Assembly (NCBI RefSeq): GCF_000226095.1
Contig: NC_016478.1
Location: 2,718,001 to 2,782,000 of the forward strand
Origin: Thermothelomyces thermophilus ATCC 42464
Lineage: Eukaryota > Ascomycota > Sordariomycetes > Sordariales > Chaetomiaceae
Direction: 5' to 3'
Length of the DNA stretch: 64,000 nt
Part shown: positions 11,120-25,641 of the stretch, piece by piece
Layout of the letters: each line of letters opens with the position of its first letter
Numbering within the stretch: position 1 is the stretch's first letter
Position numbers and translations under genes: made by a program
The notes under the pieces: generated by a model
Database searches by the model: none
What the model was told of the DNA's origin: nothing
What the model saw: the letters and a program-made list of their open reading frames with translations, nothing else

Positions 11120-11501
11120 TTATTTCTTCTTGGCGTTGGCGGCGGCCTCGGCGGCTTTCCTCGCGTCGGCTGAAGAAGTGAGGTTAGTGTGGCCTGGTCG
11201 GTAGACATGGCGAGAGTAGATAGACTCGGCGTGAATTTTGCGGGTGACGGGTCGGCATACCGGCAGCCTGCTTCTCGCGCATCCTCTGCGCCGCGATCTC
11301 CTTTGCCTTGGCCAGCTCGCTGCCGCTCATACCATGCCCTTTTTTCTGCATTCAAGACATGGCTTGTCAAAAAACAGTCCTGGGCTGTGTCGGGTATGCT
11401 TGGTTTGGGGAACCAAAGGATCTTCAGCGTGGGCGTACAATGGCTGCTTGTTTCTTGAGGTTGGCCTCGCGGGCCTTTTCGCGCTGGTTTCCGCGGGACA
11501 T
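11120..11501 (-). CDS. SERF/4F5-family small basic protein
   Basis: Three exons on the minus strand, 11501-11439, 11345-11261 and 11169-11120, make a 65-residue protein with matching phases (introns 93 and 91 nt, the second with a CTAAC branch site). It begins MSRGNQREKAREANLKKQ, the conserved N-terminal signature of the SERF/4F5 family. It continues through HGMSGSELAKAKEIAAQRM to an Ala/Lys-rich end, ARKAAEAAANAKKK. Family members are small, highly charged, mostly disordered proteins; animal SERF modifies amyloid aggregation and binds RNA, while fungal roles are poorly known. Length is typical. The gene is too broken by introns to show as one open frame, but the protein match is strong. Confidence 0.87.
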
Positions 11502-13710
11502 TTTGGCGATGAGAAGTGGACTCAGAGGAGCGCTAAGAGAGGTTCAGTACGGTACCCGAGAGAGCTTCGCGCTAAGCGGTTGCGTCCTATGTGTTGTCGG
11601 TTCGCTGCGGAGGCAGAGAGGCGAGTCGGTGAATGGAATTTGACGGCCGCGAGGGAGGAAGAATGGGAAGGCTGCCTCGCAGCCACTTGCTGGCAGTTGG
11701 CGTCGGACGAGGCTTGTGCTACGCCCCGCTCTCGGGAGTTCTGGGCGCTTCCACTGACTGGTCTCACGGACGCCAAGCAATGCATCGAACGCCTGAACTC
11801 ATCCTTCTAATGCCCAATCATTGCCCGGCTTTCCTTCTTTGTATGTACTGTACTTACAGGACCTGATCGTGCATGGATTACTGTACGCACTCTGTAGACG
11901 CGCGGAACACTGCACTTCCGCGTCAGGGCAAACATTTGTCGGCGTCAACTGTAACAACACCTGGTTCTTTGGTGCTTCATACCTATCCAATGGTTAAGAT
12001 GGAAGACCGGGGTGTCGCGTTTAGCAGAAAGGAAATCACCAATTCTTCGTTGACTGGAACTTGACAGTCCACTATGTGGACAGACACCATAAGCGCCACG
12101 TTAATACGCTTAGGAGGATCGATTGACCCTACCATCGCCCTTCTGTTTAACTGTTTCAACCACGCACGCGAGTATCGCCATGACAATCAGAACACCACAG
12201 GACCATGGGAGTCAGCGTGCCTGAGAGCAACGAGTTTGTATGTGTTTTTTATATGTGTGTAAACTGAGCAACCCAAATCCTCGCAGTAGAGAACCTGCCC
12301 CACTCTTCTCTCGTCGCCCAAACTTTGGTGATCTAAAGGTACTGGCAAGTTTACAAAAGTAGGTAGTTACCACCTATATTCTCTCACGCGCCCGACATTG
12401 GCATTCAGGTCCACCAGGCTATCAATTCTTATGTATTGCTTCCCCATTGCATTATTTCGCTTTCCATTCTTTTCGTGCCTGACTTTCCACAAACTGCGAG
12501 TTCGATCCTGGAAAATGCGATATCCCGAAGATGCTGCCCGTTAGTGTGTAGTGTAATGTACATATGTACTGTACTGTGTAGTACACTAAGGTCTGAAACA
12601 AGCTTGGCTCGCTCCCAGCCAATCGATGCATCGCGCAAGCATGGATTTGAAAAGCCACGGCACGCGTTTCCAACCCAACATCTTATCTACAATTAAGAAG
12701 GCGGCAACCATTTTCGCCTTAGAGTCGACAGAGCCGTCCTAAACCATTGGACAACAGCGATCGACAAGTCGCGCGATGCGCTGCTAGCGGGGCATCCACT
12801 GACTCCGCGTGGGATGGCGCGGTCTCCAGATCGCCGCATAGCGCCCCGGATCAGACAACTCTGCTCCCCGTGCCTGACACGGCGGCATGCCGCCGTGGCA
12901 ATGCAGCCGTCCTACACTAGGTATCTGCTGCGAACCCTTTGCATTCTGCGCGCGGTATGGCTAGCCAGGTGCTTTGCTCGGCTACCCGCGTTGTCCCCTG
13001 TCTCCTACATCCCTTCATGAAACGTGTGGGCAAAATCTAGATGATGTCTCCCCCCGAACCAGAGCAGCGCCTATGGCTTCATTGGCCAGAAGAGCAAGAA
13101 ACACTTCTGCTCAATGCGAAACATCCATGGAGGGAACTGCCGCGGGCCACTTCTTTACCCACTGAGCCCCTGCGCATACTCACCCGTCATCTGCTCTCCT
13201 CTTTATCCAGCGTTAACAGCCGTGACAGTGGCAGCTGTTCCTATTGTTAAAAGACTGCTCGCCACCGCTGAAGGCAACCCGCGCTCCTGTTTGGACCGTT
13301 CACCTTTGTCTGGCCCCTATTGTCTGCCCCAAACAGTCGGACAATGAGAGTGCTTCCCTATTGATCCAATTGTCGACTCTCTTTTCCCCTCTCCTTTTCT
13401 TACTACTGCGCGGCCTGGACCGTCACGCCTCATGTTGTCTTGATCGTAACTCTTCTCTCTTCTTCTTCTTTCCCTAAACATCATCTCGATTTACAGCCGC
13501 GCGTGTATCTGCCAGCAGATCCACTCCATCATTCCGAGCATCTGAAGAACTGCAGGCAGTCGCTTGATCCGGAGCATATACACTCTCTGTAAGTATTTAT
13601 ACTTAGTCATCTGCCACCCTTCCCGAGCGCGGCTCCCACGAGGCAATGCATCTTGGAACTGCCCCTTCCTGCAACCCGACGCGATCAAGTCGCAAAAATT
13701 GTCGCCGGTC
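11502..13710. other. Divergent spacer between SERF and membrane-protein genes
   Basis: No gene supported in 2.2 kb. It includes an imperfect inverted repeat at 12541-12589 and a CT-rich zone at about 13374-13480 that probably marks the promoter or leader of the gene starting at 13711. Confidence 0.55.
12541..12589. repeat. Inverted repeat rich in GTAC/TAGTGTA units
   Basis: The outer arms TTAGTGT (12541-12547) and ACACTAA (12583-12589) are perfect complements, and the interior is made of TACATATGTAC and GTACTGTAC near-palindromes. It is built from the same GTAC/TAGTGTA units seen in other spacers. Confidence 0.7.
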
Positions 13711-15210
13711 ATGGCAACCTGTTCTCCCGAGATGGCGCGGCGATCAACGGTGCGTTCCGAGGTCTCTTCGCTCTCGGATAGTTCTGGGCGTCCTCCCGGG
13801 CGCGATTCGATAGTGTCGGTGTACGAGGACGCTCCAGGCTCTCCAATGCGTTGGGAACCCTCTCTTCCAGCCCGTTCAGCAACCCCTGGGGCATCTAGGG
13901 AACCAACACCACGGCCCCTAACGCCGCCACAGCCGGAGCCTGACGGAGCCCGCCTCGGGAAACTACCAGGGCGGCCAGTACAGCCACCGTCGTCTCTACC
14001 ATCACGGCTAGAGACTGCCCAAAGGCGTACACGGGCTCCCGGGATGCCGCTGGCTAGTCGGCCACTGATTACGTTTACCGAGGCGGAGGCATCCAGTCGT
14101 ATACCCATCGCACACGGAGAGCCGAGACCAACCTCCACCGCACCACAAGCGAGATCAATTCCTCAAGCGAGGCTCGCAAGGGGGACACAAAAAGGCACCG
14201 CTGGCAAGCGGGCAAGGGCTAACAGGCATCCAGTTAGACGTCCATCCAATATGTTCACCCTCGGGCAGGACTCGAAGCTCCTGGGCGCCGGACACGTCGT
14301 CCTCAACATCCTGCGCGCCTTCAACATGATCGGCCTGGCTGCCGTCATGCTGGCCAGTCTGGCCATGCCCGTTCTCTCGGGTATTAACCACCACTTCTTC
14401 TTCTTCGACATGATGACTCACGTTTTCGTCTTCCTCTTCGCCGCGTTCCTCTTCGCCTCGGAGCTGCCGGTACCGTGGAAAGGGTTCAAGGGATATTACG
14501 AGAGGAACTGGCCGGTGCTGGGCCCTGACCACTCTCTCGCCTGGCTTGGTTGGGGCATGGTGTTCATCGGCTTCGAGATCCTGGGCGAGGCCTGGAAGCC
14601 GGCGTACACAGTCGAGACACTCGGGCTGGACTGGTGGCGCGCTATACTCGCCGCTTCCATCCTGTCGGCCACTTTCGGTTTTTTCAACATCTGCGCCTCC
14701 GTCATCTTCCGCACCTCCTTTGAAGGACCGCGCGGGGAGAAGGTTATCGTCACCTCGCGCCAGATCCGCACCCACGGCAAGCTTGCCGTGCAGCACGCCG
14801 CCAACAAGAGCGACGACATCGAGCACAGCTTCGCCTCGCACTATTCCCCGCCTCACCGCGACAACTGGTCAGGCCGGAGCTGGTCCAAGGAGGAAGAGGC
14901 GGCGGAGCCGTCGTCGGCCGTCCGGCGCCTGACGCGCGTCCTCAATCCTCTCAACTTCAACTTCCGCAAGTCGCGCATCTCGCGCATCCACATCAGCAAG
15001 CCCATCCTGCCGCAAGACCTAGTGGTGGACGACGACCTCGTCAATCGTGGCCACTCCGGCCACGGCTCCTCCGGCCACGGAGCGGACGGCGGTGATCGCG
15101 GCAGCCCCGTCGTCCCGGGCCTCCAGCGGCCGCCCACTGCCTTGCATCCCGCCTACACGGGCGAGAGCCGGTATAGCAAGTACAGCGCGGCGCATATGGA
15201 TCGGTTCTGA
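13711..15210 (+). CDS. Conserved fungal integral membrane protein (DUF7598-like)
   Basis: Single exon of 499 residues; the frame is open further upstream but 13711 is the first ATG (GGTCATGGCA). Residues 1-180 are Ser/Pro/Arg-rich and probably disordered. Residues about 190-340 hold four hydrophobic segments: HVVLNILRAFNMIGLAAVML, the HHFFFFDMMTHVFVFLFAAF helix, LAWLGWGMVFIGFEILGEA and WWRAILAASILSATFGFFN. Between them is PWKGFKGYYERNWPVLGPDH. This four-helix layout with FFFD and YERNWP motifs resembles the fungal DUF7598 family; that match is from memory. The C-terminal 160 residues are hydrophilic, with His/Gly/Ser-rich repeats (GHSGHGSSGHG). The function is unknown. Confidence 0.82.
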   Translation: MATCSPEMARRSTVRSEVSSLSDSSGRPPGRDSIVSVYEDAPGSPMRWEPSLPARSATPGASREPTPRPLTPPQPEPDGARLGKLPGRPVQPPSSLPSRLETAQRRTRAPGMPLASRPLITFTEAEASSRIPIAHGEPRPTSTAPQARSIPQARLARGTQKGTAGKRARANRHPVRRPSNMFTLGQDSKLLGAGHVVLNILRAFNMIGLAAVMLASLAMPVLSGINHHFFFFDMMTHVFVFLFAAFLFASELPVPWKGFKGYYERNWPVLGPDHSLAWLGWGMVFIGFEILGEAWKPAYTVETLGLDWWRAILAASILSATFGFFNICASVIFRTSFEGPRGEKVIVTSRQIRTHGKLAVQHAANKSDDIEHSFASHYSPPHRDNWSGRSWSKEEEAAEPSSAVRRLTRVLNPLNFNFRKSRISRIHISKPILPQDLVVDDDLVNRGHSGHGSSGHGADGGDRGSPVVPGLQRPPTALHPAYTGESRYSKYSAAHMDRF

Positions 15211-16671
15211 GGACCGCTCCAGTTGCTCGTCGTAGGCGACAGACAAAAAAAAAACATGAAGGGAAAAAGAAGACACACATCTTCCCCACCTCTTCCAGAC
15301 TTTCATTTCTTAGTTAGTAGCGGGGACAGTCGAAATGCTGCTGCCTGCCCCCGAGGACACATTCGCATGGCACATGACGAAAGACTCTGGAGGCGCAGCC
15401 GATCGACAAAGGCGTCGCGGTGTTTGGGTTAAATGACCTGTTACTTCATCATGTATACCCGCTGATCTTGATTCGTTTATTTTCAATGCCTAGGAAAGAA
15501 GGGAGGAGCAATGGAGCTTAATACCCGGAATTAATCACGAGGACGCGGAGAAATAGAGATGCATTACAAACCTGAGCTCTTAAGGTCGCTATTCAGGGTC
15601 GCCGTCGTGCTGGTGGTGTTTGTGGCGCAAACAGATATTCGGGATAATCACATGCGCAACTGTTATTAGCGATAACAGTCTCTAGCATCCATCAGCAGCA
15701 TGCTTGGCAACGATGCCGAATCCGGAGCAGATCAGGATTGAAATCGATCGTCCAAGCATTGTGATATGCCACGCTACAAAACACCTGGACGCTTCGAGAA
15801 GTAGGCCAAGTCGTGAAAATGGTAGATTCTTCCAGGGTAAAAAAAAAAAAAAAAAAAAAAAATGTCCTTCTGTGACCGGGATGTATCCCAACGCCAACCG
15901 AGGGATGGACGTCGTGCGGCCCGTGCGCCTGATTTTGCTGAGTGGCCCTGGCCCCGTTCTTCGTTGGCAGCCGCGCTCTTTCCTGCAGCCGTTCGCTCAC
16001 CTGAGCAAAACTCGGTCCCGTCGATCAACTGGGGCATGCACCTCACCTGCTCCCGCCGCCGGCAACTTAATAAGCTGACTCTTACATGAGGATCTAAATT
16101 CCAACGACCTTACACAGCCCTTCGACCTTAAAAGTTTCCTGCGTGACACCGCCTTATCTGGGTCGAAGCAGGCCGAGAGAACTCGCACCACGCCTGCCGA
16201 ACCACGGCGTACAATCTCCTGCCCTGGGCCCCTGTTCTTCCCGCAGCCGTCACACGCATCATCGTTACGCTTCTTGCGCCTCGCTCATTGCTGTTCTCCT
16301 CTCTGCGCCCGCCATTGTAGAGGAGCCGCTGTGGATGGTGTGAGCATCGTGATTCGGGCGTTGTGTCCAGAAACGGGCGGTTGGGCTGGTTGCGCTGTGG
16401 AAGGGTCCTGCAGGAAGATCCTGGGTGGCTGGGTCGGCCTCGCTTCGCAGAGGGAGATAATAGCTGCTTTTCCGTCTGTTCTTGCCATCATCCGAATTAG
16501 GGCACACACCTGAGAACCACGCTTGGCGTTCCTCGTGACTGGAATTGTCGGGGGAACTTCTTGCGCCGCGCTTCACGCAGCATCTGTTTTGGTATCTCTC
16601 GATTGGCGTCACCTGCTCGTTGTTGTCTGATCGTTCGGCCTTATCCTTACTGGTTCCTCGACATCTCCATC
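15211..16671. other. Spacer between membrane-protein gene and pcf11
   Basis: No gene supported. A pure run of about 23 A at 15840-15862 and otherwise unremarkable sequence. The last few hundred bases should be the pcf11 promoter and leader. Confidence 0.6.
15840..15862 (+). repeat. Poly-A tract
   Basis: About 23 consecutive A. No recognisable SINE or LINE body or target-site duplication was seen around it. Confidence 0.85.
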
Positions 16672-19565
<2,894 letters not shown>

Positions 19566-20045
19566 TAGATAATAAAAAAAAAGGAGGAGAGGGAGTTGGG
19601 CTGGTCGCATCATCACGGCGCGAGAGCGCTTGGGGCGAGGGTTGTTGTGCATCGCTGAGCGAAGGGAATCATCAATCATCCGTCGCTCGTGGGCGACGTT
19701 TGGGGCAGAAGAGCTGCTTCGGCTCTTGGCTCCATCCCGGCATTGCTGTCTCGTCGGGCCAGCGAGACGGCGTTTGTGAACTTTTAGCATCGGGGATTGG
19801 TTGGCACTGCATCTTTCTTCTTCTTTCGTTCATTGCTGGAGGTGAACTGCAGCACCTGCAGCTAATACCTACCATATATCATGTGGTAAATACTCGACCC
19901 CGCCCAAACCGGCCATCAAAACTCGCGCCTCCTTACCCGCGGTCATGATGGTTTTTCCATTACAAACCCTTCTCATCACTATACATCATTTCATCATCTG
20001 CTTCTGTGAACGGCAACGACCACTTTCACCCCCCCCCCCACACAC
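19566..20045. other. Convergent spacer between pcf11 and aldo/keto reductase
   Basis: 480 bases of 3' flank for two converging genes. No gene or notable structure seen besides a C run at about 20031-20039. Confidence 0.6.
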
Positions 20046-21288
20046 TCAAGACTCGTTCCCTCCTTGGTCGACCACACCTCCTCCGACGAGCCGCCCAAAC
20101 TCCGTCGCGCACCTCCCCCAGACCTCTCTCCCCTCGGCCGTCTCCCTCCACCTGCGGACGCGCTCGAGCACCTCGAGATCCTCCCTCATGTGGGCCGGGT
20201 CCGTGGTCCCGTTGAGCACCACCAGCCCGGCGGCCAGCATCAGCAGCGCGTACCAGGCCCCGGCGGGCGACACGCCCGCGCCGCGCGCCACGTCGGCGAC
20301 GAAGCCGGCGCGCTGCTGCCGCCAGACCGCCCCGTTGGCCGTCAGCGTCCAGAAGGCCTGGTACGAGACCGCCCGCTCGGCGCACCACGCGCGCACGTCG
20401 GCGTCCCACGCCCGCTCGGCCGCGCGGAACCGGTTCTGCACGATCTGCGGCAGCACCGTCCCCGCCGCGGAGGCCAGCGCGCGCAAGACGGGGAGGGTGA
20501 TGTTGGAGATGCCGAGGCGCAGGATCGTGCCGGCGCGGGGGTCGTCGTCCGGGGCCTGGCCTCGGGGGTGGCCGGAGGAGGAGGAGGAGGGGTCTCGCGG
20601 GGCGGCGGGGAGGTAGGCTTGCAGGGCGTTCCAGGCCTCGAGGGTCTGCTGCGTGGTGGGGAAGGGCGAGTGGAGGATGAGGGCGTCGAGGTAGGGTTTG
20701 CCGCCGTCACAACCGCCGCTGCCGTTGGTATGGTCTGATGGGTCCGTGGGGAAGAGGTTGGCCAGGGAGGAGGTGATTGAGGCGTGGATCTGGGCGGGAA
20801 TCGGGTCTGCTGGAGAGTATGCGGAGGTGTTGTCTACCGGGGTGAACTTTGTCTGGATCTAGAGTAGAAGAAGAAGGAGAAGAAGCCAGTCAGGTAATCT
20901 CGAAGTTAGCTAAAGTTATGTAAATCATGGTGGGAACCTGATGAGGCTGTGCCCTATTCAGGCACCTTAACGAAAGTCAGAATGCAAATGGGCTGGAGGA
21001 AAAAAAAAAGGAAGGGGGGGGGAGGGAGGGGAGACGGCGGGTTATGGAAGGAAGAGGAAAGGGAGGAGATACAAAGAGGTCTTTGCGGGTACAGATGCCC
21101 TCTCTGATTGCACGGCGGATACCTTCGCCCGTACCGACTTCGTCATAGTGTCTCTTCATGGCAGCCGTGTCAATACCCCGGAAGCCGGCCTTGATGGCCT
21201 GGTAGACGAGATCGGCGGTGCGTTCTTTCTTCCATGCGGTACCGTACATCATGGCGGGCATCTCCGCCGTCGACTGAGGGATTGTCAT
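20046..21288 (-). CDS. Aldo/keto reductase
   Basis: Two exons on the minus strand, 21288-21073 and 20858-20046, give 342 residues; the intron is 214 nt with CTAAC and CTGAC candidates before the acceptor CTCTAG. All four catalytic positions of the family are visible: Asp in FRGIDTAAM, Tyr in KRHYDEVGTG, Lys in IQTKFTP directly after the splice, and His in LDALILHSPFP. These enzymes are NADPH-dependent TIM-barrel carbonyl reductases; the substrate cannot be told from sequence. The C-terminal half is unusually Ala/Arg-rich, and a Ser-rich insert (about residues 165-185, near PRDPSSSSSSGHPRG) interrupts the barrel. Converges on pcf11 and is divergent from the oxidoreductase at 22267 across 978 bases. 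Confidence 0.86.
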
Positions 21289-22266
21289 GCTGTTGTTGAT
21301 TATTCGCGGGGGAGGAGAGGGACTCGCTACTACTGTAAGGAATAGCGAAGAACTGGCCGAGTCGACCTTGTCGGCTTTGAGATGGAGTGTTGGACGAGAT
21401 GAGGTTTGAAAGCCTTGTGGGAATCACCAATGACCGGCACTTAATCCGGCCTGAAAGTACGTAAGACATTGAAGCTGCTGGTGCCGGTGGTGTTGGTGGG
21501 GTGAGGGCCAGCTTGAAGCTGTGCTGCCAATGAGGAGGGGCTACCTACCCTGAGGGTGTGTGCGTGGGAAATTGTTAGAGTTAATGGGTAACAGCAATAC
21601 AGAGGCTACCAAAGCTGAACATCTACGTAGGGATGTGTTCTGCACATGTGTAACACCTAATTACAAAGCTGCTTCTTTCTCTTCTTGCAGATCTTTGTCA
21701 AGCGCATCGTGCATATTCCATCTCCAATGCCATCAAGGCCATCGATGACCCCCCTTGTACATACATACAGTACGATGCGGATCGAGCGACGTCGTCAGAT
21801 CCCTGCAACGACCCCAATTTCGCCCGGGGAAGCTCCCCCGGCGGTTCCCAGCAATGTTCCAAGCAGCAGTCTATCGATGCCTTTTGATTCGCCATGACCC
21901 GCTTCAGTGGGCCGTCACAGCTGCTTCGAGCGCGGAGAGCTCTTAATAAAGGGCCCAGCGGTTGCACCCGCCGTCCTGGTTCTGTGGAGAGATAGTTTCG
22001 GCTAATTACCCGCAACGCCGTCGCTGCCCCGCCATGAGCCCCATCGACGGAGGGGAAGACGGGAGGGGAGGGGAGCGCGCCGATAACGACCTGCTCCGCA
22101 CTCGGTCTTAAGAGCACAAGCGCCGACAGGTTGACAAAATATCCGCAGACGCGAACAGCGGTCTCGCTCGTAAATAAATAGGTTCGCCTCGCTCCTCTCT
22201 GTGTCGAGCCCGGTTCTGCTCGCTGTAATCAACGGGTCGAGTCCTCCGCACCTTAAAACAACAGCC
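21289..22266. other. Divergent promoter region between two oxidoreductase genes
   Basis: 978 bases shared by the start regions of the aldo/keto reductase and the Gfo/Idh oxidoreductase. No gene supported. Short TACATACA run near 21760-21770. No known operator is recognised. Confidence 0.55.
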
Positions 22267-23589
22267 ATGGCGTCGTCAACTGCGTACACGGTGAGGTGGG
22301 GTATCATGGCCACGGGTTGGATTGCTGAGGGTAAGTGGTGGCTTTCCCGTTAGCCCCTTGTCCCGGATCAGCGATTGCTTACTTGGGTGCTTCCAGTCTT
22401 CACCAAGGACCTCCTCACCAACCCGGCCGTCCGCGGCGTGCAAGACGTCCGCCACGAGGTCGTGGCCGCCGCCTCGTCCAGCTCCAAGGACAGGGCAGCC
22501 GATTTCCTCGGCAAGGTCAAGGCCCCGAGCTCCGCCAAGGCCTACGGCTCGTACCACGAACTGGTGGCCGATCCCGATGTCGACATTGTTTACGTGGCCA
22601 CCCCGCACAGCCACCACTTCCAGAACGCCATGCTCGCCCTCGAGGCCGGCAAGAACGTGCTCTGCGAGAAGGCCCTGACGGTGACGGCCTCGCAGGCGCG
22701 CAAGCTTGTAGAGACGGCCCGTTCCAAGGGTGTCTTCTTCATGGAAGCTGTGTGGACCCGCTACTTCCCTCTCAGCATCCAGGTGAGGAACCTGATCTCG
22801 TCGGGGGCCATCGGCACCGTCTACCGCACCATTGGTAAGTCCCTGCTCCCCTCTCCCTCCTCGTCAAGCGGCGGCATCTCTCTGACGCTCGCGGCTTCGC
22901 CAGCCGACCTGTCGCTCGGCAGGGACTCGGGCGACGGCAAGGTCGACTTCGCCGACTCGCACCGCATGGTCAACCCCGACCTGGCGGGCGGCGCCCTGCT
23001 GGACCTCGGCATCTACGCCCTGACGTGGGTGTTCCAGACGCTCTACCACGTCCAGCCAGAGGAGCAGAAGGAGAAGCCCAAGGTGGTGGCGGCCGTCAAC
23101 AAGTACCACACAGGGGCGGACGAGACGACCAGCATCATCGTGCAGTTCCCGCAGCACAAGAGCCACGGGATCGCGCTCACGTCGCTCCGGGTGGCCAGCG
23201 ACCCGGACGGCAAGAACAGCGGCGGCGCGGCCATCCGCATCCAGGGCTCGACGGGCGAGATCCAGGTCATGGGCCCCGCCTACTGCCCGCTGCAGTACCG
23301 CGTCATCAAGAAGGGCGGCGACGGCGGCGAGGTGCAGGTGGTCGACTGCCCGATCCCCAAGGACGCCGAGCGCGACGGCTGGGGCCAGGGCATGTTCTGG
23401 GAGGCCGACGAGTGCGCGCGCTGCCTGCGCGACGGCCGCAAGGAGAGCGCGACGCTGCCGTGGAGCGAGAGCATCGCCATCATGGAGGTCATGGAGGAGG
23501 CGCTGCGCCAGGGCGACGTTGTCTACCCGGACGTCATCTCGACCGACGTGTACGACCCCCAGAGCCCGCTGAACACGGGAAAGCGGTAA
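22267..23589 (+). CDS. Gfo/Idh/MocA-family NAD(P)-dependent oxidoreductase (dihydrodiol/xylose dehydrogenase-like)
   Basis: Exons 22267-22330, 22397-22834 and 22904-23589 give 395 residues. The N-terminal Rossmann fold starts VRWGIMATGWIAE, a variant of the usual glycine-rich loop, and VDIVYVATPHSHHFQNAMLA leads to the conserved EKAL motif (usual form EKP) with the catalytic Lys. FFMEAVWTRYFPLSIQVRNL and, after intron 2, the GALLDLGIYALTWVF stretch belong to the C-terminal alpha/beta domain. This pattern matches the fungal dihydrodiol dehydrogenase/D-xylose 1-dehydrogenase group. Intron 2 (22835-22903) is 69 nt, a multiple of three with no in-frame stop, so unspliced mRNA would still encode a full-length protein with a 23-residue insert. 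The CTGAC branch and the splice-restored GTVYRTIADLSLG junction favour splicing. Confidence 0.87.
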
Positions 23590-25641
23590 AGGATCCTGTC
23601 AGGCTCGGGCGGGTGAATTATGACGAGCTGGGGAGGGTAAGAAGATTATGTCGGGGGGGTTCGTCGACGGGACAGAGTGGTGTTTTACCGGCAGTGCTGT
23701 TGTTGTTCATGCACATAAGGCATATATGTACATAGGTATGTATGTACATACATACATAATACTTAGGGGAGCCCGAGTACGGATACTTTCCACTTCAACT
23801 CGCCCGGGCCCTGCTGGACTCGGGGGATTTGTTGGAGCTAGAGAGGATAGTTAGCCCCCTTGTTGGCCTGTGATAGTGTACGCACCGCGAGGCTGCCATG
23901 TCGGAATGTCTCGGATCCGGATCTCTTTCGAGTAGATCAATCCCTTGCTGACACGGACCACCAGTCGGCGAGCGGTCCTCTTCAGGCCCAGCCTCCGGGT
24001 CCTTGGGTCCTTTGTTTCTCATCGCCCTACTGCAAGGTAGGTACTGTATGCACTTGCATCGTACACTAGCTAAGGTATGCACCTAGGTATGTACAGTACA
24101 GTACACTAGTGTCTACGCTGCATGTTAGTACAGCATAAGTACGTGTTCGCTGCACCATTGACAAGCCGGTGAGACCGAGGTGCAGATCCGAGACACGCAG
24201 CGGGGATGGTTACTTCGATCAGCTACTAGTTGAGATTCGATTTGCGAGACTGCAGAGAGACGGATATGGGAATTGGAACGCAAGTCATCTGCAGAAATAG
24301 AAAAAAAAAATTTTTAAATTTCCCTCTGCGTAAGGCGATCGGGAAAGTGGCGCCTTCCCGCTCTTTTCCTGGCTCACGGAACGGTCCATACTTGTTGTGG
24401 TGGTTGCTCTCAAGGTTGGGCGGCTAGAAGGGAAGGCGCCCCCAGTTCGTGCCCCCACCGTACTCTGTATTGTATTACATACATGCTCGGAACTCCACAC
24501 AGCGCACACATACACTAGCAGCAGCAGATTGTCTCACCTCAGCACTCTCGGTCTGGTGGTGTCTTAACTCTAACCGAACCGCAGCCCCCAGCTCCGGAAC
24601 TGGACGCCGATACTGTGCATAATTTCGATCTCCTTCCATGTCAAGGGGTTTTAGTGTCAGCCCAAGATTGACCAACGACTGACCGCCAGGTACGATACGA
24701 AATGTTTTCCTTTTTTGTCGGGTGCGGATGCTCCCGTTTTTCTGGCCCTCCTCCGTTCTTCACCGTTCACGCCCCTCAAGCCCTGCCCCTGCTCCCGCTT
24801 CCTCCCCCTGCTCCCGTCCCTGCCTCTCTTGCCTAGCCAGGGCAGTGGTACCCGGATCTGCACATGTTGGGCACGGTTCGGAAACACGTACATACATACA
24901 TACATACAACACTTCTCGCCGGTAGTATGGTGTGTGGTACACGCTTACTTCCAGCACCAACGACTGAGAGTACAGAGATATACTACATCATCCGCTTGCC
25001 CTCCCATCACGGTTCCAATGCAGGCAGTGCAGGGAATCTGACCGCAGCCCCTTGCGCCCGCCTCCTTTCGCCTCTTTCTGCCCTCTACGGAAGATGGGCT
25101 CTGGCAGTCGGCAACTGCATTCTTATTACCCCCCCCCCTGTCTGTGCGTCCCCAGCACTCCCACATCCATCGGTTCACAGACGACAGCATGCATTGTGAT
25201 AATGCCTGACACACTACGCTGCACTACACTTATAACTACACATCCATACCATACATTACGTGTCTGCAAGCCGTGGCAGTTTCCGACTTCGCAGCTCGTC
25301 ATCTTGTCCCTGAAAAGCTGAAAAGCCACGCCCAATCCCGTTTTCCGCTCTCCCACGCTAACGAGTGAAACAGGCGGTCAGGAAGAACTAACTACGCCCC
25401 TCCACCCCCCTCCGTCCCTTCCCCTATTTTCCAATCAAGGAGGATTGGAATCGCCTCGTTCCGTCCCAGCCCGCGTAGAGATTCGTGGCGCGGCGGTGTG
25501 TGAAACCTGCTGTGGCCTAACTCGACGCGCACTGCCTCGGGGAACAGGCCAATCTCGTTGCTTTCTTGGATGTACCGCACCTCTTCCGTCCTCCCCAAAG
25601 AGAGACAGCAGCAGTAGCGGTGGCCCGAGGTCTTGGGAGCC
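23590..25641. other. Spacer between Gfo/Idh gene and trm9
   Basis: No gene supported. TACATAC tracts lie at about 23727-23760 and 24885-24908, and GTACACTAG/ACACTAGTGT motifs at 24061-24112, giving a small cluster of GTAC-based motifs. Confidence 0.55.

Noticed and set aside
15840-15862. Poly-A and poly-T runs (also near 7716, 26811, 35617, 37027, 60521) as retroposon tails
   Set aside because: No LINE or SINE body, no target-site duplication recognised; they look like simple homopolymers of fungal spacers.
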